Shown here piece by piece: positions 1 to 8,270 of a stretch of DNA of 64,000 nt. The notes beneath the pieces were generated by a model. It saw nothing but the letters and a program-made list of their open reading frames with translations. It did not search any database and had not been told where the DNA came from. The stretch covers positions 124,001 to 188,000 of the forward strand of contig OZ243919.1 in the NCBI GenBank assembly GCA_965213885.1, given 5' to 3'. The translations under genes and the position numbers were made by a program. Position 1 is the stretch's first letter; every line of letters begins with the position of its first letter. Origin of the DNA: VYFG01 sp965213885. Its GTDB lineage: Bacteria > Pseudomonadota > Gammaproteobacteria > Arenicellales > Poriferihabitantaceae.

Positions 1-280
1 GGGGGTGAAACTTGCCCAGCACGTCGCCCACCGTGCGGGCGGACTTCTTGAACTTGGCGCCCGCATGCAGGCCGAGGTCGGACATGGCATAGACGATACG
101 CCGCTGTACCGGCTTGAGCCCGTCAGCAATGCTGGGGAGCGCCCGGTCGAGAATGACATACATGGAGTAGTTGAGATATGCATTCTCGGTGAAACGGGCG
201 ATGGAAAGCTCTTCCAGTTCCGGCACCGGGGGGGGAGTCGCGTTTTCTCGATCCAGGTGGGATCGGGATTTTCTCGGCAT
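1..280 (-). CDS. parC: DNA topoisomerase IV subunit A, N-terminal part (cut by window edge)
   Basis: ParC is the DNA-breaking subunit of topoisomerase IV, which unlinks daughter chromosomes. Reading the minus strand from the ATG at 280 gives about 93 residues. They contain the ParC stretches FTENAYLNYSMYVILDRALP, IADGLKPVQRRIVYAMS and KKSARTVGDVLGKFHP, which end just before the quinolone-resistance region. ParC rather than GyrA is favoured by the short N-terminal leader and the AMSDLGL and KFKKSARTVGDVLGKFHP wording. Eight consecutive G at 228-235 encode prolines and do not break the frame. The gene follows the DUF3750 gene on the same strand after 48 bases. The catalytic Tyr lies outside the window. 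Confidence 0.93.
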   Translation of the reverse strand, partial: MPRKSRSHLDRENATPPPVPELEELSIARFTENAYLNYSMYVILDRALPSIADGLKPVQRRIVYAMSDLGLHAGAKFKKSARTVGDVLGKFHP

Positions 281-328
281 CTGGGATTACGTTCCTGGTG
301 AATGGGGCATTATAAACGCAGGGGTCTT

Positions 329-1156
329 TCAGGGCAGGGTCGAACGGGCAAAGTCCGGATAACCGATCCGGCCAACCCCGGGCAGCTTGAGCGCCGGAGG
401 GAAAAGATCGATCCCCACCGTCAGGCCGAGCAGGTTGATCTCGACACCTTCTTCCGGAGCGACCAGCAGGCCGAGGAGGCCGCCGAAGGTAAACTGCAGA
501 CCCCTGCCGCTCGGAGGAGTCTGGAGCAGGCTGCCGCCGGTCGGGTAGTCCTTGCCAATGGCGGTTGACGGCATTTCCAGCGAGAGCTCCGGCACCATGC
601 GTCCGATGTGGGCGGTGAAGGTGTTGCTGTTGGGGCCCGGCCAGACCGCGTAGCGACGGCTGTACGGGTAGTTCCGGGCCGCGTGGTGGATTCGGTCGAT
701 CAGCCGGCTCACCTCCTCGCCGCCGCGGATTTCACGCAGCAGGATCGGCCGGCTGCCAAACCAGTACTGATCGGGCGTCCCGATCCGGATCTGGACGCTC
801 TGGTTGCCCCAGCGAAGGGCGAAGCCCATGACCTCCACACGCTGGTAGTGGCTTTCGTTCTGCCTCTTTGTCGCGATCCAGGTGTGAACGCCAAGCGCGC
901 CCCGCCAGCGGACCGCCCTGGCGGCGTAGACCTGGATTATGGCGGCCCTGGTGGCGGCAGGATCCGGCGCCTGGGCGCTGCTGTCGCGGCGCTGCGACCA
1001 CCAGGGGACAGTCCGGTCCTGAACGAAGTAGTAGACCGCGAGCTGGTAGCCCACCGGCAGGAAGTACACGATGAACAGCGCCAGTGCCCATCGCGACAGG
1101 CGCCGGAGTATGCGCCGCCGCTTTGACTGTCCTGGTTTCTTTGACGGAATTTTCAA
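329..1156 (-). CDS. DUF3750 family membrane-anchored protein
   Basis: A 275-residue protein with a basic N-terminus, one membrane segment at about residues 23-44 and a soluble domain. The motifs HTWIA (91), YWFGSRP (131-137), WPGPNSNTF (172-180), AIGKDY (199-204) and a C-terminal GLLGL/NLLGL...GID block match the DUF3750 family, whose biochemical role is unknown. The HTWIA...WPGPNSNTF arrangement hints at a papain-like or permuted hydrolase fold, but I cannot confirm catalytic residues. It lies just upstream of parC on the same strand, so the two may be co-transcribed. It diverges from the tRNA-editing gene at 1345. Confidence 0.85.
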   Translation of the reverse strand: MKIPSKKPGQSKRRRILRRLSRWALALFIVYFLPVGYQLAVYYFVQDRTVPWWSQRRDSSAQAPDPAATRAAIIQVYAARAVRWRGALGVHTWIATKRQNESHYQRVEVMGFALRWGNQSVQIRIGTPDQYWFGSRPILLREIRGGEEVSRLIDRIHHAARNYPYSRRYAVWPGPNSNTFTAHIGRMVPELSLEMPSTAIGKDYPTGGSLLQTPPSGRGLQFTFGGLLGLLVAPEEGVEINLLGLTVGIDLFPPALKLPGVGRIGYPDFARSTLP

Positions 1157-1332
1157 TGGTTTTTGTCAGCCCTGTCACCGGGCGTCGGAAGGCGGACCCG
1201 GGTGGCAGTCCACAGTGCAGTCGTTCACCGGTATTCCGATTGGGCCCGTACGGTCATGAAACGCCCGGTAATTTGATCACATCCCGGCTCAGGATTGCGT
1301 GAATTCGGGTCGCGAACCGCGCCGGCGGAAAC

Positions 1333-1338
1333 TATAAT
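1333..1338 (+). promoter_or_regulatory. -10 hexamer TATAAT of the prolyl-tRNA editing gene
   Basis: A perfect TATAAT ends six bases before the GTG start at 1345. Transcription would begin at or next to the start codon, so the message may be leaderless. No good -35 hexamer is visible. Confidence 0.5.
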
Positions 1339-1344
1339 CCGCCC

Positions 1345-1875
1345 GTGAACCCCGTACCCGATCCGCGCCTGTTCGACGGCAGCCCGCCGTTGACTTCCGA
1401 TACCCTGCTTGCAATGCTGGATGCCGAGGGCATCCGGCACCGCACCGTGGACCACGCACCGATGTGGACCGTCGAGGATGCCAAGGCCATCCGGGCCCCG
1501 TCCCCGCACGGCCATACCAAGAACCTGTTCGTGCGCAACAAGAAAGGGAGGATGTGGCTGCTTACCCTGCACGAGGACCGGCAGGTGGACATGAAAACCA
1601 TGGGTTTCCTCATCGGCACTCACCGCCTGTCATTCGGGAGCCCGCAGCGCCTGATGCATTATCTTGGCGTGATCCCGGGGGCGGTCAGCATGTTTTCCGT
1701 CCTCAACGACGCTTCCCGGGAGGTGACCTGCCTGATCGATGAGACCTTGATGCGGGCCCCGGAGTTGCACGTCCATCCACTGGTGAATACCCGTACCACG
1801 ACGATCGGGCGTGAAGACCTGCTGTCGTTCCTGGCCGCGCGAGGCCACCCGTTCGGGGAGATCCGGTTCGGTTGA
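1345..1875 (+). CDS. YbaK/ProX-family prolyl-tRNA editing (Ala-tRNA-Pro deacylase-like) protein
   Basis: A free-standing editing domain of 176 residues that would hydrolyse mischarged prolyl-tRNA in trans. Family landmarks are a hydrophobic N-terminal helix region, VDHAPMWTVEDA near residue 36, HTKNLF at 57-62 followed by VRNKKG, and the loop GVIPGAVSMFSVLND near 108-122. The length fits stand-alone ProX/PrdX-type enzymes of about 165-180 residues. The GTG start is chosen because the frame is open from there and a consensus -10 box sits immediately upstream. The exact mischarged amino acid (Ala or Cys) cannot be told from sequence alone. Confidence 0.85.
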   Translation: MNPVPDPRLFDGSPPLTSDTLLAMLDAEGIRHRTVDHAPMWTVEDAKAIRAPSPHGHTKNLFVRNKKGRMWLLTLHEDRQVDMKTMGFLIGTHRLSFGSPQRLMHYLGVIPGAVSMFSVLNDASREVTCLIDETLMRAPELHVHPLVNTRTTTIGREDLLSFLAARGHPFGEIRFG

Positions 1876-1967
1876 CGCCGGTTTCGTTCTGCGCGGTCGC
1901 CGACGGGGAAGCACCCTTGCGGATTTGATGGAACAGTGACTGCCACCTTTCAACCCGAGGGTGATCC

Positions 1968-2816
1968 ATGCTGGAAATCGATCCGCTGACACCGACGATC
2001 GGTGCGGAAATCAGGGGTGTTGATTTCACCCGACCGCTGTCTGCGGAACTGCACGACCGCATCTACCAGGCGTTGCTGGACTACCTGGTAATCTTCTTCC
2101 GGGGCACGGATATCACTCCCGAGATGCATCTCGGCTTCGCACGGGATTTCGGCGACATCGACGTGCCCCATCCCGTCTATCCCCATGTGGAAGGATTCAA
2201 GAACATCGTGTTGCTGGACAATGATGCCGGGTCCCCGCCGGACACCAATGCCTGGCACACCGACCTGACCTTCAGGACAAAGCAGCCCTTTGCCTCCATT
2301 GTCGTGGCCCGTGTGATTCCGCCTTCCGGGGGTGACACGCTCTGGTCCAGCTGCCATGCCGCCTACGAGCGCCTTTCCGACGGCATGCGCCGTGACCTCG
2401 AGGAGTTGCAGGCGATCCATGACATGGGCGACTTCCGCAATTCCTTCGTGCGCGATACGGATACCCGTACCGGTGTGGACAGACTCAATGAAAAGGTTCC
2501 CGGCTTCGGTCATGCCATTCGTCCGCTGATTGCCGCGCATCCGGTAACGGGGAAAAAATTCCTCCGTTTCAACGAGGCTTTCGTAACTCATATCGTGGGC
2601 CTGACTACCAACGAATCCGCCGCCCTGAAAACCTATCTTGCCAACCACATGAACAAGCCCGAGGACCAGATTCGTTGGCGCTGGCGTGAGGGGGATATCG
2701 CGATGTGGGACAACCGGGTCACCATGCATTACGCCGTTTCGGATTATCTGCCTGCGCGGCGATGCATGAACCGGGTGACGGTGACAAATGATCGGCGGTC
2801 ACATCCGGATCGCTGA
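1968..2816 (+). CDS. TauD/TfdA-family Fe(II)/2-oxoglutarate dioxygenase
   Basis: A non-haem iron dioxygenase of 282 residues, the usual length for the TauD/TfdA family. The iron facial triad is visible as His97-x-Asp99 in WHTDLTF and the distal His254 in NRVTMHYAVSDY. Arginines at about 264-269 can hold 2-oxoglutarate. Members hydroxylate taurine, 2,4-D, alkyl sulfates, carnitine precursors and similar compounds, and the substrate cannot be read here. The N-terminal block PLTPTIGAEIRGVD is canonical. It stands alone on the plus strand ahead of a decayed toxin-antitoxin region. Confidence 0.9.
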   Translation: MLEIDPLTPTIGAEIRGVDFTRPLSAELHDRIYQALLDYLVIFFRGTDITPEMHLGFARDFGDIDVPHPVYPHVEGFKNIVLLDNDAGSPPDTNAWHTDLTFRTKQPFASIVVARVIPPSGGDTLWSSCHAAYERLSDGMRRDLEELQAIHDMGDFRNSFVRDTDTRTGVDRLNEKVPGFGHAIRPLIAAHPVTGKKFLRFNEAFVTHIVGLTTNESAALKTYLANHMNKPEDQIRWRWREGDIAMWDNRVTMHYAVSDYLPARRCMNRVTVTNDRRSHPDR

Positions 2817-2881
2817 TCGATTCCGGCGCCAGTCTGCCTCTATTCCATGACATCGGCTGTGGAGCAGGCCCGGGGCACCTG

Positions 2882-3060
2882 CCCCGCTGGCTGGAACCGA
2901 GGACTGACGACCCCCCGGAATTCCGATGCTGCCGGCCACACCCCTTCAAAGGCAGCCCTGCAGGCTCCCGGTCCGTTACGGTGTCTGGAAATCGGCGTAT
3001 GATTCTTCGCCTTGAAGATGGTCACGCCAGCGACGCGGATCCAGTTGACTGCCATTGGGA
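2882..3060 (+). pseudogene. higB-like toxin remnant (RelE/HigB family, C-terminal half)
   Basis: An open stretch reads LEPRTDDPPEFRCCRPHPF, then KGSPAGSRSVTVSGNRRMI, then LRLEDGHASDADPVDCHW. This parallels the C-terminal half of HigB-type RelE toxins, which run ...LPGWRLHPLKG...W.V.VSGNWR..F.FEDGDA.DVDY.DYH. The N-terminal half cannot be found and several conserved aromatic residues are lost, so this is called a relic. The antitoxin remnant follows directly in the same frame, as in intact higBA loci where the toxin precedes the antitoxin. The homology is judged from memory of the family. Confidence 0.65.
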
Positions 3061-3076
3061 GGAATGGGCATTGCCG

Positions 3077-3290
3077 ATGAAGAATCCACCGCATCCGGGG
3101 TTTTCGGTGCGGCATGATTGCCTGGAACCACTGGAACTGGATGTCACGGCAGCGGCAAAACACCCGGGCATCAGTCGCAGGCAGCTTTCCGGTATCGTGA
3201 ACGGTCATGGGAGGAGTCTCCCCTGAAACGGCAATCCGACTCGATCAGGCATTCGGGAATGGCGCCGACACGTGATCGTGGCTCCAAGGT
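3077..3290 (+). pseudogene. higA-like antitoxin remnant (XRE family), frameshifted
   Basis: From the ATG at 3077 the frame reads MKNPPHPGFSVRHDCLEPLE, then LDVTAAAKHPGISRRQLSGI, then VNGHGRSLP and stop. It matches HigA antitoxins (M.NPPHPGE.LRE..LEPLGLSVTEAA..LGVSR..LS.IVNG). Just downstream another frame continues the family sequence: GVSPETAIRLDQAFGNGADT, an in-frame TGA, then SWLQG. Intact HigA has SPEMALRLEKAFG...WL.LQ. The locus therefore carries at least one frameshift and one nonsense codon and should be inactive. Confidence 0.75.
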
Positions 3291-3876
3291 TGCCTTGCAG
3301 GGGTTCCAGGTGATTTCGCCTCTCCCCGTCCGAGCTTCAACCCTTCCGCATCGACGCTTCAAAATGGATCGTGGATCAGGTCATTTCCAACGGCGCATGC
3401 AGGCTCGCCAAGGTGCTTTCCAGGTCGCAGTAGTCGATCAGGCCGTCGTTCAGGGCGCCTCGTCGTTTGGACCGGCCAGTACGATTTCACCGAGCACCTC
3501 GCACCTTCCGGCAACGCCATTCATGCCGCAAATTCGCGAATTCGTGCGGCCACGGGATACAAACAACAGAACGCGATTCGATCGCCAGGGCGATCATTTG
3601 CCGCAATCAGGTTCGCAGTCAGATTGCCGAGGCGGCCCTCATTGCACCGCGCCAATATCGACCGGGTGAGCCCACGGGAGGGCCAACCATACCGGGCTCC
3701 ACGAAAATCCGGGAACAGTAGCCCCGCACAATCCCATCACGAACTCAAGGGCAAAGGTCTGAAGTCAGACTCAGGACTCAGCTTTCCGCGAAAACTGCGG
3801 CAACAAAACAACACCGAGTACCGGGGTCGTCAGGATCATGCAGATCGTTCGACAGGATGCGGGGCTACCATTGATA
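3291..3876. other. Stretch without a recognisable intact gene
   Basis: Several short overlapping frames exist but none has a start, ribosome site and recognisable domain together. On the minus strand, around 3560-3330, two adjacent frames read like worn coding sequence (for example GRCEVLGEIVLAGPNDEA and LIDYCDLESTLA if frameshifts are allowed). I could not assign this to a family. It is probably further decayed sequence attached to the higBA relic. Confidence 0.4.
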
Positions 3877-4881
3877 TCAGCCGGCGGCCTTCCGTGCTGC
3901 GGCGACCCATTGGTCGAACGCCGCTTGGTTTTCTTTGATCCAGGCGTCGACGTGGCCGTCAATGGACTCAAGCGAATCTTCGCCCATCTGCATCAGGTTG
4001 TTCTGCGCTGAAACATCATTGATGTCGATTTCTGCCAGTTCAAACAGTTTTGCCGCAGCCGGGTTGGCTGCCAGGAAATCGTTGTTCGCAAGGATGCGCA
4101 ATTCGTTGACCGCAAACCCGAGATTACGACCATCATAGACGGTATTGTCAGTCCGGTCATCGGGTAGCGAGGAATACGGCACTTCGATCCATTCGACATT
4201 TTCACCGGGCACCAGTACGCCGGACACCCAATACGGTGTCCACGTGTAATAAACGACCGACTCGCCGGCCTGCATGCGCGCGATGGTTTCCGCAATGATT
4301 GCGCTGTAGGCGCCCTGGTTATGCGTGACAGTGTCGCCCAGACCGAATTCGCCCAGGTGGTGCTCAATGACACGCTCGCAACCCCAGCCAGGCGGGCAAC
4401 CGGCAAGATCGGCAGTTCCATTGCCGTCTGCATCGAAACGGGCCGCGACCGCGGGATCCTTGAGGTCGCCGAGGTTGGTAATGCCCGCATCAAAAGAAGC
4501 CTTGTCCACCAGGTATCCCTGCAGGGCACCGCTGATCAGGTGACCTACCTTGGTCATGGCGGCTTCACCACCGGCTTCATTATAGAATGCCAGGTGCAGC
4601 GGGTCCCAATGGACAGTTGTAAAATCTCCGTCGCCGGACCCCAGTGCCAGGTGAATCGTCTGGTACTCAACGGATTGCGGATCGCCAATCTCATAACCAA
4701 GCTCTTCGAGAGCCCTGTAAATGATCTGGTTCTGAAACCTCTCCTCCAAAACCGTGCCTTCAATGGGGCGTACGGTGATGCCCTCACCCGGCCCTTCACT
4801 TGCAAAGGCAAGGCCGCCAGTTGCAACAGCAGTGGCAAGCGCAATGCAGATTGTCCGGTAAATCTTCTGGTGCAACTTCAT
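3877..4881 (-). CDS. proX: ProX-type glycine betaine/proline substrate-binding protein (importer 1)
   Basis: Periplasmic binding protein of a ProU-type ABC importer, 334 residues. A signal peptide covers about residues 1-27 (positive MKLHQK, hydrophobic core, AFA cleavage site). The OpuAC/ProX fold is marked by the start of the mature protein (ITVRPIEGT), the FTTVHWDPLH segment, CPPGWGC and the aromatic stretch YYTWTPYW that normally cages the trimethylammonium group. The AGGAGG ribosome site lies 7 bases before the ATG. It is last in the minus-strand module Rieske-dehydrogenase-ProV-ProW-ProX, 316 bases after proW, so it may have its own promoter or extra control. The actual ligand could be another quaternary amine. 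Confidence 0.92.
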   Translation of the reverse strand: MKLHQKIYRTICIALATAVATGGLAFASEGPGEGITVRPIEGTVLEERFQNQIIYRALEELGYEIGDPQSVEYQTIHLALGSGDGDFTTVHWDPLHLAFYNEAGGEAAMTKVGHLISGALQGYLVDKASFDAGITNLGDLKDPAVAARFDADGNGTADLAGCPPGWGCERVIEHHLGEFGLGDTVTHNQGAYSAIIAETIARMQAGESVVYYTWTPYWVSGVLVPGENVEWIEVPYSSLPDDRTDNTVYDGRNLGFAVNELRILANNDFLAANPAAAKLFELAEIDINDVSAQNNLMQMGEDSLESIDGHVDAWIKENQAAFDQWVAAARKAAG

Positions 4882-5197
4882 GGGTAATCCTCCTGTGTTC
4901 TCCCCGGATTTCGGGAATCATGTGGTCAATAGGGCAGGACGGCAAACGGAATCACGATGGTTGGATATCCTGTCCGTAAATGCCGCACTGTCAATAAATC
5001 ATATGCCATCCATTTTCGGATGTCTACTCTCTCTCCCGCCCATAACACGCCTGGATTCGGTCCAGTGCATGTCCTGCTCCATCATTCCCCTGTTTCTGTC
5101 GTATCTTCTGTCGCTTTTCTTGTTCTCCCATCCCGACCCAGTCCCCGATGCTTCACTCCGCGTGGCCGGACCTGCCTTCACCGGGTGGTCTACCCGG
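4882..5197. other. Gap between proW and proX of importer 1
   Basis: This space holds no convincing ORF. At its proW end there is a short hairpin (5180-5198). At the proX end is the AGGAGG ribosome site. The distance leaves room for a separate promoter for the binding protein, but no clear -35/-10 pair was recognised. Confidence 0.5.
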
Positions 5198-5198
5198 T
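5180..5198. repeat. Hairpin at the 3' end of proW (importer 1)
   Basis: ACCGGGT and ACCCGGT form a perfect 7-bp stem around a 5-base loop, touching the proW stop codon. T-rich sequence follows only in the plus-strand direction, so for the minus-strand operon it is more likely an mRNA-processing or stabilising hairpin than a terminator. Confidence 0.45.
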
Positions 5199-6148
5199 TA
5201 TTTTCTGCGTTTGCAGGCATCGATCATGTCAAGAACCAGACCGGCCGGGCCTCCTTGCCACCAATGGCGGTAACCCCGTTCGCGCCCCGACCGGGTGACC
5301 CCGTGAGTGATGCGGTCAAGCACGATTGCGAGGATCACGATTCCGAGGCCGCCGACGATCGCCTTGCCTGCATCCAGCCGGCCCATGGCGCGCAACACCT
5401 CGTTCCCAAGTCCCTTGACGGCGATCATCGAGGCGATCACCACCATCGACAGTGACAACATGATCGCCTGGTTGACACCCGCCATTATCGTCGGCATGGC
5501 GAGCGGCAGTTCGACCTTGAACATGATCTGCGAAGGACTGGCGCCGAAGGCACGGGCCGCCTCGACGACACTCTGGTTGACTTGCCGTATCCCCAGGGAT
5601 GTGAGGCGAATGAGCGGCGGCACGGCGAAAACGATGGTCACAATGACGCCCGAGACATTTCCGATTCCCACGAGCATGACCACAGGTACCAGATAGACGA
5701 AGGCGGGGATCGTCTGCATCGTGTCGAGCACGGGCCGGATCGCTCCCTGGAAACGGTCGGATTTCGCCGCCAGCACCCCCAGGGGCAATCCGATTATCAT
5801 ACACATGATGACCGAACAGAGCACGATGGCGAGTGTCGTCATGGCCAGTGCCCATGCCCCGGGATCCAGCAGCCCGAGCACGACAAGGGCGATGAAGACA
5901 ATGATGGCCACGCGGCGCCCGGAAAGTTGCCATGCCAGCAACGTCAGCAGAATGATCATGATTGCCGGAGACACCGCATGCAATACCGCCTCGACAGAAT
6001 TGATGCCGTCGTTCAGCGAGCGCTTGATCGGTTGGATCGTACCGCGATTCGCTGCAGCCCACTGTTTGATGCCGTCCGCCCAGTCGGCAATACCGAGGTC
6101 TAGGTGTGAAAATGGGTCCAGGAAGCTGAAAGTCCTGTTGTCGTCCAT
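5198..6148 (-). CDS. proW: ProW-type betaine ABC importer permease (importer 1)
   Basis: Inner-membrane permease of 316 residues, shorter than E. coli ProW (354) but with the full BPD_transp_1 core. A cytoplasmic or periplasmic leader (residues 1-55) precedes about six to seven hydrophobic helices. The EAA coupling loop that contacts the ATPase reads VEAARAFGASPSQIMFKVEL, and the preceding segment LDTMQTIPAFVYLVPVVMLVG is typical of ProW/OpuAB. The start codon touches the stop of proV, indicating translational coupling. It works with the ATPase at 6148-7245 and the ProX at 3877-4881. Confidence 0.94.
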   Translation of the reverse strand: MDDNRTFSFLDPFSHLDLGIADWADGIKQWAAANRGTIQPIKRSLNDGINSVEAVLHAVSPAIMIILLTLLAWQLSGRRVAIIVFIALVVLGLLDPGAWALAMTTLAIVLCSVIMCMIIGLPLGVLAAKSDRFQGAIRPVLDTMQTIPAFVYLVPVVMLVGIGNVSGVIVTIVFAVPPLIRLTSLGIRQVNQSVVEAARAFGASPSQIMFKVELPLAMPTIMAGVNQAIMLSLSMVVIASMIAVKGLGNEVLRAMGRLDAGKAIVGGLGIVILAIVLDRITHGVTRSGRERGYRHWWQGGPAGLVLDMIDACKRRK

Positions 6149-7245
6149 TAGTTGATCTCCCCTGTTTCATGCAGGCGACCCTGAATGCCGCGGATCAAGG
6201 CTTTCTTTGTGACGACACCAATGCGCCTCCCGTCCTCTTCGATGATCAGCGGCGCATCCGTGTCGATGGAAAGTTCGGCCAACCGGTCGAGATTGTCGTC
6301 CGGGCGCGCGGTCAGCAGACCGGCGCTGTCAAGCGGGCCCATCCGCGCCTCATAATCCGCCACCGGCTCCATGACACGGGCGGCCGTCACAAGATTGAGT
6401 TTGGAGATGCCCGCTACGAAGTCAGCCACATAGGAGTCTTTCGGCTCCGTCACGATCTGTTCGGGCGTGCCCACCTGAACCAGGATTCCTTCCCGCATGA
6501 TTGCGATGCGATCGCCGATGCGGATCGCTTCATCCAGGTCGTGCGTGATGAACAACGTGGTCTTTTTCATCTCCCTGGCGAGTTTCATGAACTGGCCCTG
6601 CAACTGGCGCCGGATCAATGGGTCAAGTGCCGAAAACGGCTCATCCATCAGCAGGAAATGCGGGTCGGCCGCAATGGCCCTTGCCAGCCCGACACGCTGC
6701 TGCATGCCGCCGGACAGTTCGTCCGGGTAACGGTCGCCCCATCCGGTCAGTTCGACGACATCAATCACCCTGTCGGCAACGTCAAATCGCGACTTTCGGT
6801 CATGCCCGCGCACCTCCAGGGCAAAGGCCACGTTCTCACGCACCGTGCGGTGGGGCATCAGCGCCATGTTCTGAAACACCATTCCTATCTTGGAAGCCCG
6901 CAACTCCCGAAGTCCGGCCGGACTCAGGGCGCCAATGTTTTCGCCTTCTATCCAGACTTCACCGGCCGTTGGTTCGACCAGGCGGTTCATATGCCTGATC
7001 AGTGTGGATTTACCGGACCCCGACAACCCCATGATACAGAAAATCTCGCCTTCCCTGACCGAAAACGAGACGTCCTGAACGCCGATGACGCAACCGAACC
7101 GTTTCAGGACGTCCTCCTTGGTCAAGCCTTCCGATCTGATCGCGTTCATGGCACGATCGACGTTGTTGCCGAATATCTTCCAGAGTTTCCGGCACTCGAC
7201 AACCGGTTCCATGCCGCCTGAACGGAAATCCTCCTGCCCCATCAT
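6148..7245 (-). CDS. proV: ProV-type betaine ABC importer ATPase (importer 1)
   Basis: ATPase subunit of a ProU/OpuA-type importer, 365 residues. Walker A is GLSGSGKST at 73-81, the Q-loop FQNMALMPHRTV follows near 124, the signature LSGGMQQR is at 177-184, Walker B LLMDEP is near 198-203, and the switch His lies in FITHDLDEA. A C-terminal CBS-like region (about 275-365, ending in VVTKKALIRG) matches the ionic-strength or osmotic-sensing tail of ProV/OpuAA. The gene overlaps both neighbours by a base or a few bases, so it is inside one operon with the 2-hydroxyacid dehydrogenase and the Rieske oxygenase. Confidence 0.95.
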   Translation of the reverse strand: MMGQEDFRSGGMEPVVECRKLWKIFGNNVDRAMNAIRSEGLTKEDVLKRFGCVIGVQDVSFSVREGEIFCIMGLSGSGKSTLIRHMNRLVEPTAGEVWIEGENIGALSPAGLRELRASKIGMVFQNMALMPHRTVRENVAFALEVRGHDRKSRFDVADRVIDVVELTGWGDRYPDELSGGMQQRVGLARAIAADPHFLLMDEPFSALDPLIRRQLQGQFMKLAREMKKTTLFITHDLDEAIRIGDRIAIMREGILVQVGTPEQIVTEPKDSYVADFVAGISKLNLVTAARVMEPVADYEARMGPLDSAGLLTARPDDNLDRLAELSIDTDAPLIIEEDGRRIGVVTKKALIRGIQGRLHETGEIN

Positions 7246-8270
7246 CAGTATCCGAACTCGCGGTTCACGCGGTTCAGCAGACCGGTTCCATCCACGAACC
7301 GCCGCAGATTGCGGAAGAACAGATTCAGGGTCAGCGGCACATAGCTGTCGCCGTCATCGGCCGATACATGCGGCGTGATGATCAGGTTCGGCGCTGACCA
7401 GAGCCGTGAGCCCTTCCCGATCGGCTCGGGCGTGAAGACATCCAGCACGGCGCCGGCCAATTCCCCGGCTTCGAGCTTGTCGCAAAGAGCGTCGTAATCC
7501 ATCGCCGATTGCCGCCCGATATTGACGACGCCGCACGTGGGCTTGAGCATGTCCAGGCGCCGCCGGTCGATCAGGCCGCTTGTGTCCGGCGTATCGGGCA
7601 TCGCCAGAAACAGGATATCCGCGCAGGGCAGAACCGTGTCGATCCCGCCGGCCGGTATCACCCTGGCACAGCCCTCAACCTCGCCGCCGCGCCGGTTGAC
7701 CCCGATCAGGACCGGCCCCAGGGGTGCCAGTTTGCGGATCACGGCGCCGCCAAGGCTCCCCGTGCCCACAACGACGATCGTCCTGCCGGCGATCGGGGTG
7801 CTGTAGAGCGAGTCGTATACCTTGTTCCGCTGGTTGGTTACGAGGGTGGGGACGTGATTGTGCAGCATCAGCACTGCCATGAGCCCGTATTCCCCGGCCT
7901 TGTCGGAATGCACGCCCTTGTTGTTGGTCAACTCCACATGCCCCGGCAGCCAGTCCAGCGGAAGCAGGTGCTCGACGCCCGCCCCGATACAGTGAATCCA
8001 GCGCAGCCGTGGCGCCTGCCGCGCAAGTCCTTCGGTTGGCAGGTTCCAGGTCAGCAATATGTCCGCCCGGGTCATGGACGACTGAAAGTTCTCTTCGTCC
8101 CAGTCGAAGAACGGCTCGACCCGGTCCGCCAGATCCGGGAAATCCGCCAGGGCCGTGCGGAACCGCCTCTCGTCGATCGTGAATACCTCCTCCCCCTCCG
8201 GGGTGTTCGGGAACGACCCGGCCGCCCAGCGGTTGTTCTTGACGTGGATGCGGAGCTTGCCGGCGTTCAT
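7245..8270 (-). CDS. D-isomer-specific 2-hydroxyacid dehydrogenase family protein
   Basis: An NAD(P)-dependent oxidoreductase of 341 residues. The Rossmann motif GTGSLGG lies at 169-175. The catalytic set of the family is visible as Arg in NIGRQSAM, Glu in VFTPEPIG and His in TPHVSAD. The stretch WIHCIGAGVEHLL is conserved in the hydroxyphenylpyruvate/glyoxylate reductase-like branch. It overlaps the start of proV and the stop of the Rieske gene. It therefore probably processes a 2-hydroxy or 2-keto acid released from the imported compound, which is inference from operon structure. Confidence 0.88.
   Translation of the reverse strand: MNAGKLRIHVKNNRWAAGSFPNTPEGEEVFTIDERRFRTALADFPDLADRVEPFFDWDEENFQSSMTRADILLTWNLPTEGLARQAPRLRWIHCIGAGVEHLLPLDWLPGHVELTNNKGVHSDKAGEYGLMAVLMLHNHVPTLVTNQRNKVYDSLYSTPIAGRTIVVVGTGSLGGAVIRKLAPLGPVLIGVNRRGGEVEGCARVIPAGGIDTVLPCADILFLAMPDTPDTSGLIDRRRLDMLKPTCGVVNIGRQSAMDYDALCDKLEAGELAGAVLDVFTPEPIGKGSRLWSAPNLIITPHVSADDGDSYVPLTLNLFFRNLRRFVDGTGLLNRVNREFGY

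Noticed and set aside
228..235. Run of eight G as a possible frameshift in parC
   Set aside because: The minus-strand frame stays open through it as Pro codons and reaches a plausible ATG at 280.
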